The position numbers were made by a program, and so were the translations under genes. From Candidatus Tectimicrobiota bacterium (GTDB taxonomy: Bacteria > UBA8248 > JACPRG01): a stretch of 6,290 nt of DNA. Position 1 is the stretch's first letter. Each line of letters opens with the position of its first letter. Below the pieces are notes generated by a model that was not told where the DNA came from, searched no databases, and was given only the letters and a program-made list of their open reading frames with translations. The stretch is taken from NCBI GenBank assembly GCA_016190025.1, contig JACPRG010000078.1, positions 1 to 6,290 on the forward strand, read 5' to 3'. Shown piece by piece: positions 5,860-6,290 of this stretch.

Positions 5860-6026
5860 GGCGCGCGGCCCTCTTCCAGCGGTTTCGCCTCTACGGCGAC
5901 ATCCGGCGGGTCCTGGAGGAAAGCGGGCCCTACCTTCGCGCCAACGGCCTGGACATCGAGACGGTCCGCCAGTCCCTCGGCAACATTCTCTACAACGCCC
6001 AGCCGCCCTCTCCCCTCCCTTCCTGA
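5856..6026 (+). CDS. Small hypothetical protein, translationally overlapped with azlD
   Basis: A 56-residue reading frame begins at TTG 5856, whose TTGA overlaps the TGA stop of azlD. The in-frame GTG at 5844 would add four residues. The protein has a basic start (MRRAALFQRFRLYGDI), then a charged helical region (RRVLEESGPYLRANGLDIETVRQSLGNILYN), and a proline-rich end. No family is recognised. Neither start has a good ribosome-binding site, so it would rely on coupling to azlD. Against chance are the direct abutment with azlD and the soluble-looking amphipathic helices; against reality are the rare start codon, short length and high GC, which keeps frames open. It could also be spurious. Confidence 0.45.
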   Translation: MRRAALFQRFRLYGDIRRVLEESGPYLRANGLDIETVRQSLGNILYNAQPPSPLPS

Positions 6027-6056
6027 GCCCGTCTCCGGCCCTTCGGGGGCTATGCG

Positions 6057-6085
6057 TTTCAATGGGGAGAGATTCGGGATAAGAT
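6057..6085 (+). promoter_or_regulatory. Weak candidate promoter upstream of the biotin synthase gene
   Basis: TTTCAA (6057-6062), 17 bp, TAAGAT (6080-6085). The -35 fits poorly (about three of six) and the -10 moderately (four of six). No BirA-type operator with TTGTAAAC-like arms is present in the 6027-6179 gap. The gene could also be read from the upstream operon. Confidence 0.25.
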
Positions 6086-6179
6086 GATGGCGGCATCGTC
6101 TCGGACGTTGCGCCCCGCGAGTGTTTGCCGGGAGGCCCCCGAGACGTAACAGGACGAACTCGAGACCTGGAGACCCGAG

Positions 6180-6290
6180 ATGGACTATCAGGCCCTGGCG
6201 GAGCGGGCGCTTTTCGGCGAGCCGCCCGGCCAAAGGGAGACGGAGGAGATCCTGGACGCGCCGGACGACGACCTGCTGCCTCTCCTCCAC
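6180..6290 (+). CDS. bioB: Biotin synthase-like protein, N-terminal fragment (runs off the window)
   Basis: The first 37 codons read MDYQALAERALFGEPPGQRE and continue TEEILDAPDDDLLPLLH. This follows the N-terminal helix pattern of BioB, where a leading helix, an xGEPxxxxEAxxIL segment and an APDDDLLxLL segment precede the radical-SAM cluster motif. That CxxxCxxC motif lies beyond the window and was not seen, so the call rests on the N-terminal pattern only. BioB inserts sulfur into dethiobiotin using an auxiliary Fe-S cluster. The ATG start is supported by GGAGA (6169-6173) six bases upstream. Other radical-SAM enzymes with a similar N-terminal helix remain possible. Confidence 0.72.
   Translation, partial: MDYQALAERALFGEPPGQRETEEILDAPDDDLLPLLH

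Noticed and set aside
6037..6051. GGCCC-TTCGG-GGGCT hairpin after the small ORF as a terminator
   Set aside because: A stem with a UUCG-like loop is possible, but no T-run follows, so termination is not supported.
5646..6290. Minus-strand open frame running off the right edge
   Set aside because: It covers azlD, the small ORF and the BioB N terminus in antisense; no recognisable domain and no plausible start context.

Overview
The window is GC-rich DNA (by eye in the mid-to-upper 60s percent G+C), densely packed and bacterial. An MltA-type lytic transglycosylase with a lipobox points to a diderm. The mix of an anaerobe-style YedF/DsrE protein, a HypE-related AIR synthase protein, AzlCD and BioB would fit a deltaproteobacterium (Desulfobacterota) or a similar lineage. 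That placement is an inference from gene content, not from a marker.

Left part (1-1480): two minus-strand genes read leftwards out of the window. The first is a complete HypE-like AIR-synthase-family gene (134-1162). The second is the first 20 codons of a HAD hydrolase (1-60). About 318 bp of divergent control region follows (1163-1480). It holds a good minus-strand promoter, a perfect 17-bp tandem direct repeat, and a good plus-strand promoter whose -35 box overlaps an FNR/CRP-like dyad.

Middle (1481-3081): a small DsrE/F protein resembling the C-terminal domain of the selenium-metabolism protein YedF, then a class I SAM methyltransferase fused to a C-terminal TPR block.

Right part (3209-6290): a tRNA-Phe(GAA) with its own promoter and a clear intrinsic terminator. 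Next comes a probable operon of an MltA-like lipoprotein, azlC, azlD (overlapping azlC by 28 bp) and a 56-codon small ORF whose start overlaps the azlD stop. The window ends in the first 37 codons of a biotin-synthase-like gene.

Most of this is ordinary housekeeping and transport content. No CRISPR array, transposase, phage gene or defence system is visible. The part most worth a second look is the divergent HypE-like/YedF-like pair with its unusual shared control region. The pairing and the lack of a HypE C-terminal cysteine suggest a selenium/sulfur-related role rather than hydrogenase maturation, but this is inference.
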